The notes under the pieces: model-generated | The model's input: only the letters and a program-made list of their open reading frames with translations | What the model was told of the DNA's origin: nothing | Database searches by the model: none | Assembly: GCF_030052815.1 (NCBI RefSeq) | Contig: NC_079504.1 | Span: 41,609,041 to 41,673,040 of the forward strand | DNA from: Hevea brasiliensis | Taxonomy: Eukaryota > Streptophyta > Magnoliopsida > Malpighiales > Euphorbiaceae | Direction of reading: 5' to 3' | DNA: 64,000 bases | Shown: positions 54,407-64,000 of the stretch, one piece after another | Layout: every line of letters begins with the position of its first letter | Position numbering within the stretch: position 1 is the stretch's first letter | Program-made: the position numbers and the translations under genes

Positions 54407-55091
54407 TGTCGACACCATATTTTGGCCGATCCCCAAAATCAATAAAACTTTGAAACCGATCCCCGGTACTAAGTCTCCTTTGGACAGCTAATCACATTTC
54501 CGATCCCTCTTTGATAGCCAGTCACAATTCCGATCTCTCCTCACAAAGAATTAAATCAAATTGTTAAGTTCTCGTGATCACCAAAACTTTACGATCTATC
54601 GCTCACCGATCTCTCAAACCCATTGTCGAAACTCAGGACCCGTCAAGTATATTCCTGATAAACGAAATGAACTGGTACTAGATCTTTTCTTATCAGTTTT
54701 ATTGCCGATCTCCCTTTCGAAAGTTTAAGAGCTAAGATTTTGGTTCGGTTTAATGAGGATTCCGATCTTAAGTGTTCGAGTTAAATTTTCAATTTTAATC
54801 AAGTCCCATTCAGCGTTTCTTCCCCACCGATCTCATGCTTATTGTGCTCTCCGATCTCTTATACTTAGATTAATAATTGCATTTAGCTCTTGTCTCGCTA
54901 TGCTCATACAATCAAATACTTAGGCAATTCGGAGATTTTCCAATCACATCCATCCATTGAACAAAAGAGACATTCCATTTCATTTCATTTTTTTGTACAA
55001 GTGATTCAGCTGGAGGATCACCCCCAGCCTGATTTACATTTTGCTCACTCTCTCTCACCTCGGCTTCCTCCTCACTGCCCTCATCGCCGCC

Positions 55092-56872
55092 TCAGAGCCG
55101 TGCGGCCATCCAAGAGAAGTCCTCCTCTGGGTAACGCTTCTGGAGTTCGACCAAGAGGTCCTTGTGAGCATTCACATAGGCTCCGGCTATTCCCGTCACC
55201 ATCTCTTCATCTTTCTCCTTAAGCTCCTCGTCTTTCTCCTTAAGCTCCTCGATGAGTTGAGCAACCTGAGCAGCTTCGTTGGCCTGTAGCGCCTGGACTT
55301 CTCCGAGAACCCGATTCCTTTCAGCCAGGACATGAGACTGTTCGGCCAGCTTGTCTTCATAAAACTTCGCCCGCCCCTCAACTTGAGATATATAATCCTG
55401 AGCGGATGAGAGTTGGGATCGGAGGGAAGCCACTTCCTGATTTTTCTTCCCGATCTCCTTACCCAGATGCTGAACCTTTTCCCGAACCATGGTCTGATTC
55501 ACCAGGCACTCCACGTTCAGGCTCATGGATTGAGTCAAGATATCATCAAGGCTGTTCGGGGATAGCCTGTCCCGATCCTCCCGAAGGAAGATGGAAGACC
55601 CCAAGACTTTGGCAAAACCGGGGTTCTCCCGAACAGTCCGGTTATTCTTCAGGGAGTCGATCAGTACCTGAGTGCCACGAGAAGAGGCCCTCGCAGAAGA
55701 TTGAGAAGGACCCCTTCGGGCTTGGAACAATTGGAAGAGGTGGAGGTCGCTCTTCCGATCTAGGAGAGATCGGATAGCCTGGTGGGCGGACCCAAGGGTT
55801 GAGGCAGTCCCCTTGTACTTCCTGTGTTCATGACTGTGCTCAAGCATTTCCGAACGCTTCATCTCCTTTATTTTCCGAGATCTTTTGTCCTTCTTCCGCT
55901 TCCTAGAACCCTCACCACCGCCATACCGCACAAAGAAAAGGTCTGAGATCGCTAAGGTCCCGAGATCCGAGATATAGAAAATACCAATGCCGAGGTCGAG
56001 AGCGGAAGTTCGCGGTCTTGGCGGTGGAGCGCTTGAATAGTCCAATGGTGCACTTTCGTGATCACCGCATCCAAACAAGAATACTTTTGAGTGGCAGCCT
56101 GACTCTGCAGATCCATCACTATTGAGCTATCCTCCTGGTTTAGGGTAATGTGCTTCGGAAGCAAGGGCCCCTGGTGCCACCAGCTACGGGGGAAGTCCTC
56201 AAAGCAGCTCGGATCTTTGCTCCTCAGAATGAAGAAACGGTTCTTCCAATTCTTAAGGGACGAGGCGATCGAAAAGAGCTCGCAATGAGGCTTCGACTGA
56301 AAGAACAAGTGTTCGTAATCCTTTCGTCGAGTGAGCCTATGCAGTTCGGCGAACACCTTAGCCATAGGTCTGATTCCCTTAGCTCGGCACAGGCCTCGGA
56401 AGGCTACTAAGATCCTCCACGAGTTAGGGTGAACTTGAGCAATGCACACTGGGTGAAGTTTTAGGACCTCCTTGTAGAAGTCATCTAAAGGAAACCGAAG
56501 ACCGGCCTTTAACTGTTCCTCGTATACCATAACTCTGTCATTCTCCTCAAAAAAGTAATCGGCTCGGTGATAGCCGTGACATCGGATAAGTTCATACGAA
56601 TCAGGACGAATACTGTACTCCTGGCCAAACGATTGCAGATCGGATTCTCGAAGAACCGACGGTAGCTCGTCTATAGGGAGAGTCTCCCTCCCTGAAGAAG
56701 GTGCACGCCTTGATGGTGCGATCCGCCCCCGAGCTGGAACGGAGACCCTAGGGGGTTCAGGTTGCGTGCTTGGCCCGACCACCTCTTCTTCATCGGACGA
56801 CCACGAGAACTGAATGGAAGGAGGGCTCGCCGCTCTCTGACCTTCGGCGCCGCTCATTTTCAAAAGAAACAA
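55092..56872 (-). pseudogene. Antisense two-exon gene in the 3' LTR (gypsy-type transposon domain plus coiled coil)
   Basis: Minus strand. Exon 1 is open from 56872 (MSGAEGQRAASPPSIQFSWS from 56857) to about 55990 for ~300 codons. It has an acidic/Ser-rich start, then DSYELIRCHGYHRADYFFEE, LRFPLDDFYKEVLKLHPVC, NSWRILVAFRGLCRAKGIRP and LKNWKNRFFILRSKDPSCFE. This resembles the plant 'putative gypsy type transposon' domain (Transposase_28, from memory). A short intron follows; the acceptor reads GCGG where the 5' LTR has GCAG. Exon 2 (open 56078-55092) has a basic KRKK patch, a Ser/Pro-rich part and a ~110-residue coiled coil ending SWMAARL. A tandem repeat of EELKEKDE is unique to this copy. 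The function is unknown; antisense extra ORFs are known in Tat-type elements. Confidence 0.8.
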
Positions 56873-57014
56873 AGAACTTAAACTAAAAAGAAGATCAAAG
56901 CCCTTACCGGAGTCTGATCGACGTCGGAAGAAACTTGAGAAAATGAGAGAACTTCGGAGTTGTGAGCAAGAGACTGAAAATGGAATGAAAGAACAACTGG
57001 CTAACCCTTCACCC

Positions 57015-57023
57015 CTATTTATA
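57015..57023 (-). promoter_or_regulatory. TATA box for the antisense gene (3' LTR)
   Basis: TATAAATAG on the minus strand, ~160 bp upstream of the ATG at 56857, in the same position as 38704-38712 of the 5' LTR. Conservation in both LTRs supports a real promoter. Confidence 0.6.
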
Positions 57024-58445
57024 CTAGTCCGAGCATTTAATGCTCACGAGGTTCCAGGCAGTGCATCGGTTAACGGGATTCGCCAGCTGTTCTGACACGT
57101 CTCTCGAACATTCCGAGATCGGTTAATTGGAGATCGGCATAATAAGTTGAATATTTTGAATAAAGGATCAGTTAAGAGTCGTTTTGTTAGGAACCAGATC
57201 GGACAAATATATCAGAGATCGAAAAATAATCAATAAGATAATAATTGGAGAAACAAGATTTTTATTTCCAAAAGATCGGATTACATCATTAGGGCGATCT
57301 CTAGGGATCGGATTACAATAAAGGTCTAACTACATCATTTGGGCGATCTCTAGAGATCTGATTACATTGACAGATTACATCATTTGGGCGATCTCTAAGG
57401 ATCGGAATACACTAGAGATCTGATTATATCAAAAGGCTGATCTAAGGATCAGTTTATAACTGATCCCAAGGATATTACCGACCGGATGCTTCATCCGCTG
57501 TCGGAACACCCAATGTGGGAGCAAACCGCTGTCGGAACACCCAATGTGATGAGAAGCCGAATGAACTCAGTTGAGTGACTCGAGATCGGTACAATCGAGG
57601 TCCGCAATACAGATCGGTCAAATCCAGTTCTCTCACCATTGTCAGTTAAGGTCATTCGATCACCGGGATCGTAAATTTTCAGTCGGTGAGTAAAGAAGTC
57701 CATCGGAAAAAGATCAAAGCCACAGTTGTAGCCGGAACTTCCGCCGGACAAGCTAGAACAGGAAAAGTAAGTAGGAAGAGAGGAAAATCAGATGATGGAA
57801 ATGTCTCGCCGATGTGGGTATATATAGGGAAAATGAGCATTTATTGTCGAGCAAAACGGCTTAACGCCGAATCGAGGGGTAATTAATGCTTTGACCAGAC
57901 CGGACCTGAGGAAGGGAAAGATCGAAATAATAGATCGGAAGATAGGAGACCAGCATGAAAGATCGGAAAAGAGCATGTGAAAGAGATCAGAAAGAGGAGG
58001 GATCGGAAGGCAAAAAGAATAAAACAAATCCCAATAACCGTCGTCAGAATCAGAGCCAAGGTAGTTAAAGCGTGGCAGACGAGATCTCCACCGCACGCCT
58101 AAGAATCGCCCACAATGCTGACAGGTGCCAGGGTATGTCATGACAGTCCTGTACACCCCAATCTCCACCGTTGATCTCCCTTGTAAGGACAAACCCGGAA
58201 CCCTTGGATCAAGAGAGAAGATGACAATACCAGCGCCTTTCGCTCTTAGCCCTTAGATCGTTCCGGACAAGAAGATTTGGGACCGTTAGATCGAAAGAAG
58301 AAAAGGACAAATATTCTGAAGAGATATCTCAGCCATTCATTTTGATTCTCTTTAGTTCCTGAACATCCGATCATGTCCTTCGAAATCTTGACCCTCCATC
58401 TCCTTCAAAATAAATCCTGACCCTTCATGGGGAGCACCCGATTCC

Positions 58446-58453
58446 TATAAATA
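58446..58453 (+). promoter_or_regulatory. Sense TATA box of the 3' LTR
   Basis: TATAAATACCTGCATG as in the 5' LTR at 40190. If active, it would drive read-out transcription into the Athila gag and beyond. Confidence 0.55.
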
Positions 58454-59367
58454 CCTGCATGAAAAACTGTTCAAAGGACGGAAAATATAAGCAAGAGGCA
58501 GTGACTATAGTGGAATAACTCTGAAACTTAATTCAGTTTGTTACTCGCTATTTTGAGTTTTCAGAAAAACTTTTGAAACTAGTTTTCAAGTGTTTTCTTG
58601 CAAAAGGGATTCGGAATACTGAAACTTTTCATTTTCGCCTGTTCATTATCTGTGGCACTCCCACTTTCTCGTCTCTGTTATCCTCTATTTCCATTCATAT
58701 TATCTAAGCTCAACTCCACTCAAGCTTGGTTATTTTGACTGTTTACATTTTAACAAAGAATACTTCATTTCGAGGCAAACCACGATCCTCATTGCCAACC
58801 TGCAATCTTGCTACTTTTTACGATTCTGTAGTTAGTTCAGTAGACTCGACTCCCTACAGGTCAGTGTTAATATCGCTATTTTATTAAGTCTAGCTCTCGT
58901 TTCACGTATTTCCTTTGTTCTCTTTCTTATGCCTGTTGTTTTCTTTAAGTTTATGTCACGCTAAAAAAAAATAAAGCAAAAATATGTTCTAGTTTACTCC
59001 CGTGCTGATTAACCACACTTCCGTTAATCTTTATTATTTCTGAACGTAAGTCATCTAGTCCCGAGTTACGTAGAAACAGCTAGACAAAATGTAGGTAACT
59101 GTGTTTGAATCACTAGGCTGACGTAGAAGGCGATCCGGCATAATGCCATAAGGCGGAATAAAAATCAAAACTCAGGTAAGTAAAAGGGTACAGATAGGAT
59201 ACCGATAAAGTGACCTTAGGGGAGATCAGCAAAATCCCGCATGACGCCCCTTATTTAATCACAAAATGCCAACGAGTTAAAAGAAGTCTTATTTCGACCT
59301 TTGGCACCTTTAAATACCAGAACTCTCAAACTTAGGCTTTTAAGATATACAGCTGCGATCAAATTTC

Positions 59368-59872
59368 GAAGAGATCGGAGGAGAGTTCTTATCCGGTCTC
59401 AACTCAAAATTTTAATAAACATTAAATAGGGATCAGAGGAGAGTTCTTATCCGGTCTCAACTCAAAATTTTAATAAACATTAAATAGGGATCGGAGGAGG
59501 GTTCTTATCCGGTCTCAACTCAAAAATTTTAATAAACGTCTGGAGGAGATTGGAGGAGGGTTCTTATCCGATTTCCCCTCAAAATTTTAATAAACATTAA
59601 AAAGAGATCGGAGGAGAGTTCTTATCCGGTCTCAACTCAAAAATTTTAATAAACGTCTGGAGGAGATTGGAGGAGGGTTCTTATCCGATCTCCCCTCAAA
59701 ATTTTAATAAACATTAAAAAGAGATCGGATGAGAGTTCTTATCCGGTCTCAACTCAAAAATTTTAATAAATGTCTAGAGGAGATCGGAGGAGGGTTCTTA
59801 TCCGATATCCCCCCAAAATTTTAATAAATAACTTAAAAGAGATCGGATGAGAGTTCTTATCCGATTCTCACA
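59368..59872 (+). repeat. U5 tandem repeat, 9 units of ~59 bp (3' LTR)
   Basis: Same unit as 41128-41520 (GAGATCGGAGGAGAGTTCTT...). Nine units here against seven there. The alternating ACATTAAA/ACGTCTGGAGG spacers show that a two-unit block has been gained or lost since insertion. Confidence 0.9.
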
Positions 59873-60276
59873 CCAAATCTTAACCTGTACGTAAAATAAT
59901 CCCAAAACCAAGATGATTCGCGACACCAACTCACTAAGGTTGTCTCATTTACTTATGTATCTGGGTAATCCGAATTTAGTGAAAGATCAAATATTCCTTT
60001 TACTAAAAGGACTAACATTCCTATTCAAGCCCTCCTAACCAATTTATAAAGAACGCCAAAATTAAATCTACTTACCCTTATTAAGGGACGAGGTGGGGTG
60101 CCTAACACCTTCCCCACCCGTTTACGGACCCCAAACCTAGAATCTCTGTCTTGAAGTGGTTTCATTTTTCCTCCAAATGGTTTTCTTTAGTTTCCCTCAA
60201 AACTAAGGTGGCGACTCCTCACTCCTTCCCACTTCGGTGAGTGATCGTCCAGGCGACCGCAAAATCCCTTGCGACA

Positions 60277-60359
60277 AGCCTGTTTGCTTCTTCTGGTGTT
60301 GTCTCAACCAAAGCTCCTCCACTAGCAGCATATATCATACTGCGATCCATTGGTAGAAG
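60277..60359 (-). pseudogene. Athila-like gag, downstream piece
   Basis: Minus strand reads LPMDRSMIYAASGGALVE and TTPEEANRLV, the conserved end of the Athila-type gag capsid domain. It begins exactly at the AGAAG duplication of the inserted solo LTR and is cut at 60277 by the 3' LTR of copy B. It continues the frame of the piece at 63529-64000. Confidence 0.85.
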
Positions 60360-63300
60360 TGTGACACCCCTTACCCATTTACAGTATATCCGAGTAAGAT
60401 TTGTCACACAGTGTACCGAAATACTCTATTTTATCTTAATCATTTTTATTCTTCCTTAATTTATTTTTATCATAGTTTTGAAAATAATTTGTGAAATATA
60501 ATTCATTTAAGTCATTTATTGAAATTATAATTTATTTAAGGTTCCGAAAATTTTATAGAAAATCCGGCAGAGTACTGGCTAAAAATGGAGAAAACAGTTC
60601 TTCAGAACCTGTGAAAAACACTTCCAATAATCATTTCCAATCATTCTCAAACTTCAATAATCATCAAAATCTCAATATTTTTCAACAACATTCCTATTTC
60701 TCAATCATTCATTTCTCATGGTATTCATATATAAGCAATAAATAAATACTCAATTTTCCATTCATAAACACAATTTCCACTATTTACATTAACATCAAAA
60801 TACATTACATAAGTCTCAACTACACAAGAGAAAATGAAAGTTAGTTACAAAATACCAAAATGAAACCTAGTGTCCTACCAATGCACTGAAGATGGTGAGG
60901 TGACACGGACACTATGTAGAGCTGCAGGAGGTCTCACCCATTCTGTGGTCTACTGGGCTCTCGATCAGTATCTCCAGAACCTATGCGTGGCAAAAGCAAC
61001 GTGCTAAGCAATAATGCTTAGTGGTGCCAATAATAAAATAAAAAGAAATAACAAAAAATAAATATGCAGTGAATGTATTGATGTCTCATTGCAAATAAAT
61101 TTTCGATGAGTATTTGTAGTCGTACTTATTTTGTACTGGTTATATTCATTATTTCATTAAATTTATCCACTTTCATTTTTGGTTGCCCAAGTAACCTATA
61201 CTGGACGACTAGACGACTGGATAAACGGGTAAACTGGCACTGGGTATCAAGTACCTCGGGCCGTCACACCATCGGTCACATATGTGTCTCCCGGTATGCA
61301 ACAATGTACTAATAAGTCAGTAATAACATTAGGCACAAGGCCAAGTATCAACATAATGTCAGAATGGCTAAAAGCCATGAAATCATAGAATGGTATAATG
61401 CCATGTGCGATCGCTAATCGAACCCTATTGGCATGCCAAGCTATCCAAACCAATCTTGTTAGGTATACTAGGGCATTTTACACTTTTGAGTTTTACAATT
61501 TTTGAATTTCAAGTTTTGGTGTTACTATTCACTTCATTAGTCAACCAAAATGTTGACTTTTGTATAGACAATAGGTATATTAGTTTTAATACTCCCAACT
61601 TACCACATTTTACATTCAAAATTTGTTGGTATTGGTTGCTAATACCATTTCTAAGCTTAAAGTTAATTGTGCAGAATTTTCAGTTTTCATACCTTAATTT
61701 TACTGTTCCATTAGTTATTTTTGTAGTGAGAATTTGGCAAAATGATCAACATGAAAGTTGTTCCTTATTTTGTCTAGTTGAATTTTCTTTTTTGAATCAC
61801 TCCATTTGGAGTTTTGTAGCTCAAGTAATGGTCTAAAAACCACAACTGGCCGGATTGGAATTTTTCTGGACTGACCATATCTACAGTGCAATGAACAGTA
61901 ACTGCAACTTACTTGTTGGATAGGTTCTGGTCATAATTTGGGTTAGGTTTCTTCATGAAAGTTGTTGGTCTATATCTCAACTTGTTGCTGGTAAAATTTC
62001 AGGTCAATTGGAACATTCTACACTGAGTTATGGCTAAATGAACTAGGTCATTCTGCAGAAACAGACTGCAGGTCACCCGGATTGGGGCAAGCTTTTGGTC
62101 CACTTGGTTTAGTTTTATGGGCATGGTTTCTTCACCAAAGTTGTGCCATTATGTGTCTAGTTTTATGTCCAATTGGCCTTGCATCAATTGAACCTCTACA
62201 GTTCAAGTTATGGCTGCCCAAACCTACTGGACTCATGTCCAATTCTGTAGGTCACCTAGGGCAGCCACACTAAACCTAAATCCCATCACTAAACACACTT
62301 CATTTCTTGTTTACCAATAACCAAATGGTCACTAATTGACCATTAAAATGTTCCTACACCTTTGTAGGATTAAAACCTTAATTTGGTCAAAACCCTAAAT
62401 TCTCAATTCCTCTATTCTTCCATTAACTTACAATATAAGGTGCTAAGTGTTAATTTCATATCAAAGGACAGCTTATATACTCTTTTAATCCAAAAAAAAA
62501 AATCATCAAAACTCTCATAAGTTCATGGCTGCCAAAAATGGTAAAAATTCATCATGCAACTTTTGTTTAATTTCACTTAATTTTCACACTTAATTCTTAC
62601 TCCACATATGATATGCATAAAATTTCTAGAAGGAATTGGCACTAACCTCTTTTGGGAGATAACTTGAGCTTATAAATCTCCTTAATTTCTTCTTCTAATT
62701 GCTGCCTAGAGATGGTTTAAGGTGTAAGGAAGAGGTTTAGTGAAGAAAGTTTAGGGTTTTATGGTGAAAAGGTAAGGTTTGGCATGAGAGAAAGAGAGAA
62801 GCTCTTCAATGGTGGAGGGAGAAGATGGCTGCCCGAATTTGGGAAGAACAATCTGGTTTCTTTTTATTTTTTTTATCCTTATTTATTAAGTTTTTATCCT
62901 CTTAAAATGTTTGTCAAGCTCCCATTGGTTGGCACTTTAATTTATTGTAAATTTTAATTTAAACTTTATGACATCATGGCTTATGTCATAGGTCTAATTT
63001 TTATTTTAAATTTCTTTTCTTTTCTACTCATTTCTAATTTAATTTTTAGCAATATTTATTCACATTTTATGTCATAATAATTATTTACTTAACTGGACAA
63101 GTTGGCCAAAAATCATCTCTGAAGACGAAATGACCAAAATGCCCTCCGTTTGGCTTAACAGACTAAAATTGTCTGTACCAATTGAAAAATTTTTCTAAAC
63201 CTTTTCTTGGCATTCTAATATCATAGAAACCTCAATGACTCTTCTCTGGAGTCTCAAAAATTATTTTATGAATTTTTCTCCAGGTCTAGGGCTCCTAGTT

Positions 63301-63528
63301 GCGAGAATCGCAACTTCCTACTAGGTTACCCATCGCTTAGGCACCGGCTCATTTAACTTGGTTGTATTTTATTTCTAAAATTTTTCCTAAATTTTTTTTA
63401 TTAATATTTGAGTTAATTATGGTTCCTCACTTTAGTTTAAATATTTTTCTAGATGTTCTAGCTGTCCGGACCAACATTGATCACTGGAACAGTAGAATGT
63501 ATGGAATTGCTACAGGGAGGGTGTTACA
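60360..63528 (-). mobile_element. Solo LTR (3.1 kb family) inside the Athila-like gag
   Basis: On the plus strand it runs from TGTGACACCCCTTACCC to GGGAGGGTGTTACA, i.e. a minus-strand LTR starting TGTAACACCC and ending GGTGTCACA. Perfect AGAAG duplications flank it at 60355-60359 and 63529-63533. It is the same family as the plus-strand solo LTR at 2677-5773, sharing the three CATAACT/CAACTTT modules (61730-62240). No internal region remains. Its removal restores continuity of the gag reading. Confidence 0.95.
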
Positions 63529-64000
63529 AGAAGTCCTTCATAAAAATATTCAATCAACAGCTGCTCACTTATTTGATGATGGGGACAGCTTGCACACAGC
63601 TTCTTAAATCATTCCCAATACTCATACAAGCTCTCTCCATTGTACTGCCGGATGCCATAAATTTCTTTTCTTATGTTAGCAGCACGGGAAGCAAAAAAAT
63701 ACTTCTCCAAAAATATCTGCTTCATCCCATTCCATGATTTGACGGATCCGGAAGGAAGGTAATACAACCAATCCTTAGTTGTGCCCTCCAGTGAGAAAGG
63801 AAAAGCTCGAAGCTTGATTTGATCCTCTGAAACTCCTTGAGGTTTCATGCTGGAACACACAACATGAAATTCTTTTAAGTGCTTATGCGGATCCTCACCT
63901 GCAAGACCATGAAACTTAGGTAACAAATGGATTAGTCCAGATTTCAACTCAAAAGCAACATTTAAAGCAGGGCATTGGATACACAAAGGCTGTTGGTTTA
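63529..64000 (-). pseudogene. Athila-like gag, upstream piece
   Basis: Minus strand, open from 63986 to 63609: FELKSGLIHLLPKFHGLAG, EDPHKHLKEFHVVCSSMKPQ and RAFPFSLEGTTKDWLYYLP are signatures of the retrotransposon gag capsid domain in Athila-like elements. The stop at 63609-63611 is TGA where the family has CGA (Arg), a change expected from methyl-C deamination. After it the same frame continues (KKLCASCPHHQISEQLLIEY) to the AGAAG duplication. Confidence 0.9.

Larger units (their letters stand above)
36102..60276 (+). mobile_element. Tat/Ogre-type Gypsy retrotransposon, copy B (~24.2 kb)
   Basis: Two ~5.8 kb LTRs (36102-41917 and 54407-60276) enclose a 12.5 kb internal region. Its order is PBS, leader, ORF1, gag, protease plus G-patch, likely intron, RT, RNase H, second RNase H, integrase, 3' UTR with satellite, PPT. 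Large size, ORF1 upstream of gag, G-patch, intron before RT and dual RNase H together point to the Tat clade and its Ogre lineage. No matching target duplication exists: CCTAC precedes it and AGCCT follows. The LTRs differ by many substitutions and small indels, so it is not young. Confidence 0.9.
54407..60276 (+). repeat. 3' LTR of copy B
   Basis: From TGTCGACACC to TTGCGACA, about 5.87 kb, joined at 60277 to Athila-like gag. It is collinear with the 5' LTR (36102-41917) with many substitutions and small indels. It holds the better preserved antisense gene and 9 instead of 7 U5 repeat units. Confidence 0.9.
26291..64000 (-). mobile_element. Athila-like Gypsy element, minus strand, 5' end outside the window
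   Basis: In minus-strand order the visible parts are gag (63986 downwards), a gap holding inserted DNA, integrase (32464-31540), a spacer, the env-like ORF (30786-29462), a 3' UTR, the PPT and the 3' LTR (27887-26291). Motifs in gag, integrase and the third ORF agree on Athila. Protease, RT and RNase H, expected between gag and integrase, are absent; the Tat/Ogre block and an LTR scrap occupy that place. The 5' LTR must lie beyond 64000. Confidence 0.8.

Noticed and set aside
54890..55777. Plus-strand ORFs over the antisense gene in the 3' LTR
   Set aside because: The minus-strand frame is far longer, matches the other LTR copies and has promoter and intron signals. The plus-strand frames are its shadows.

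Overview
The window is plant nuclear DNA, almost certainly from an AT-rich eudicot. It has long A/T-rich spacers, plant retrotransposon lineages (Copia, Athila-like, Tat/Ogre-like, L1-type LINE), MITEs and one plant-specific gene start (DUF641/GIL1-like). I cannot name the species from the sequence alone. Only one ordinary host gene is visible, a 128-codon N-terminal fragment at the left edge on the minus strand. Nearly everything else is transposable element, much of it nested.

Layout. 1-1640: host gene start and its upstream region. 1950-15500: AT-rich spacer holding a ~3.1 kb solo LTR (2677-5773), several short DNA transposons (including a CACTA-type element at 11164-12748 with TAA target duplications and a Stowaway-like MITE at 13743-13883) and two decayed AT-rich tandem arrays. 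15501-20298: a Copia element with 214-bp LTRs that look identical, an AAATA target duplication and a frameshifted interior. 22040-26290: a minus-strand LINE remnant, itself hit by a MITE and by a solo LTR (23023-24703, duplication ATAGT). 26291 to beyond 64000: a minus-strand Athila-like Gypsy element (3' LTR, env-like ORF, integrase, then gag at the far right). Inside it sit a second copy of the 3.1 kb LTR family (60360-63528, duplication AGAAG) and a ~27.7 kb block of Tat/Ogre-type Gypsy DNA (32559-60276).

The Tat/Ogre block consists of a rearranged fragment (copy A, 32559-36101) and a nearly full-length ~24.2 kb element (copy B, 36102-60276). Copy B has ~5.8 kb LTRs, a PBS beginning TGGCGACTCC, an extra coiled-coil ORF1, gag with two Cys/His motifs, protease plus G-patch, a probable intron before RT, RT, two RNase H domains, integrase, and a 3' UTR containing a 60-bp satellite of 23 units. 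Both LTRs also carry an antisense gene with its own TATA box, a short GT-AG intron, a gypsy-type-transposon-like domain and a coiled-coil tail. This is the most unusual system in the window.

How the parts work together: the Copia and copy B ORFs once made the usual Gag, protease, RT/RNase H and integrase needed for copying. All are now interrupted by stops and frameshifts. Many of the indels that separate copies fall at CAG/CTG trinucleotides, which raises the possibility that some breaks are sequencing artefacts at methylated CHG sites rather than real decay. All family assignments are from reading motifs; no database search was run.
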